A stretch of 5,890 bases of DNA. Source: an uncultured Prevotella sp. Its GTDB lineage: Bacteria > Bacteroidota > Bacteroidia > Bacteroidales > Bacteroidaceae. Within the stretch, counting starts at the first letter, position 1; every line of letters begins with the position of its first letter. The notes under the pieces are model-generated. The model was not told where the DNA came from. It saw only the letters and a program-made list of their open reading frames with translations, and did no database searches. A program made the translations under genes and the position numbers. The DNA is taken from NCBI GenBank assembly GCA_934229335.1, contig CAKQDQ010000141.1, positions 1 to 5,890 on the forward strand, read 5' to 3'. Positions 5,311 through 5,890 of this stretch are shown in pieces.

Positions 5311-5890
5311 ATGCACTTTAAGTGGGAATTAGCAAAAGTATCAGATATACAAAGGGAACAAACACGAGGGTTGGCGGAAAAGTTAAACATTTCGTCAATC
5401 TTGGCTTGTCAGTTAGTAAAGATGGGGATATCAACGGAATCAGGCGCAAAACGTTTCTTCCGTCCGCAATTAAATGACCTGATAAACCCATTCCTGCTTA
5501 AAGACATGGACATCGCCGTAGACAGACTTAATGATGCCATTGGCAGGAAAGAACGTATAATGGTATATGGCGACTATGACGTTGATGGATGTACCGCTGT
5601 GGCATTAATATACAAATTCCTACAGCAATTCTATGGCAACATAGACTATTACATACCCGACAGGTATGACGAAGGCTACGGAGTGAGCATAAAGGGGATA
5701 GACTATGCCAAGTCGCAGAACGTAAAACTCATTATAATCCTTGATTGCGGCATTAAGGCTCATAAAGAAATAGCTTATGCCAAAGAAAACGGGATAGACT
5801 TCATTATCTGTGATCACCACATGCCAGACGAAACGATGCCAGACGCTGTAGCCATCCTAAACCCTAAACGTCCTGACGACTCCTACCCTT
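5311..5890 (+). CDS. recJ: RecJ, single-stranded-DNA-specific 5'-3' exonuclease (N-terminal part, runs off right edge)
   Basis: RecJ degrades single-stranded DNA 5' to 3' in the cytoplasm during RecF-pathway recombination, base excision and mismatch repair, using two metal ions bound by DHH-family motifs. The 193 visible codons hold the first motifs of the DHH phosphoesterase core: VYGDYDVDG (85-93, D88, D90, D92), a GYGVS segment after IPDRYDE, ILDCG (143-147, D145), CDHH (167-170) with the MPD that often follows it, and AILNPKR. The N-terminal sequence (KWELAKV, LNISSILACQLVKMGI, FFRPQL) matches the usual RecJ lead-in, supporting the ATG at 5311. About two thirds of the protein, including DHHA1 and the OB domain, lies beyond the window. 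No frameshift is seen in the visible part. The gene starts 12 bases after the zinc-ribbon gene, so the two are likely co-transcribed. Confidence 0.96.
   Translation, partial: MHFKWELAKVSDIQREQTRGLAEKLNISSILACQLVKMGISTESGAKRFFRPQLNDLINPFLLKDMDIAVDRLNDAIGRKERIMVYGDYDVDGCTAVALIYKFLQQFYGNIDYYIPDRYDEGYGVSIKGIDYAKSQNVKLIIILDCGIKAHKEIAYAKENGIDFIICDHHMPDETMPDAVAILNPKRPDDSYP

Noticed and set aside
5068..5390. Two minus-strand ORFs over the zinc-ribbon/recJ junction
   Set aside because: Their hydrophobic, Phe/Leu-rich translations arise from reading Lys- and Glu-rich sense codons backwards. They oppose two supported genes.
5620..5820. 66-residue minus-strand ORF opposite recJ
   Set aside because: It is antisense to the conserved RecJ catalytic motifs and has no support of its own.

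Overview
The window looks like chromosomal DNA from a member of the Bacteroidota, most likely the Bacteroidales (Prevotella/Bacteroides-like). The support is threefold: promoters fit the Bacteroidota pattern TTTG(-33) / TAnnTTTG(-7), most starts lack a purine-rich Shine-Dalgarno sequence, and the gene families present (DUF2461, triple helix-hairpin-helix membrane protein, GH25 with signal peptide, zinc-ribbon membrane protein, RecJ) are familiar in this group. The genus cannot be fixed from the sequence alone.

Layout. Positions 1-223 (minus) hold the start of an IS66-type transposase reading frame that lacks its usual N-terminal part and runs off the left edge. Positions 224-524 hold no confident gene: one open minus frame begins with a convincing hydrophobic segment and ends in unconvincing sequence. 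Positions 525-1508 (minus) encode a membrane-anchored protein with three ComEA-type helix-hairpin-helix repeats. A roughly 180-base divergent intergenic region (1509-1690) carries a promoter-like sequence in each direction and a perfect 9-bp inverted repeat over the leftward one.

The plus strand then carries two gene groups. The first is a tight cluster, DUF2461 protein (1691-2362), ZIP-family metal transporter (2373-3119) and a 64-residue helical protein with a UBA-like sequence pattern (3128-3322), with gaps of 10 and 8 bases and a weak terminator-like hairpin after it. The second starts at a strong Bacteroidota promoter (3424-3454) placed so close to the ATG that the message should be leaderless or nearly so. 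It contains a secreted GH25 lysozyme (3459-4199), a zinc-ribbon single-pass membrane protein with helical repeats and an NTF2-like C-terminal region (4243-5298), and the N-terminal third of RecJ (5311 to the right edge).

The genes do not form one obvious pathway. They look like ordinary housekeeping and envelope genes (metal uptake, cell-wall hydrolysis, DNA repair) next to an insertion-sequence remnant. I do not see a clearly undescribed multi-gene system. The best leads are regulatory (the inverted repeat over the leftward promoter; the leaderless GH25 message with a T8 tract in its promoter spacer) and the small UBA-like protein.
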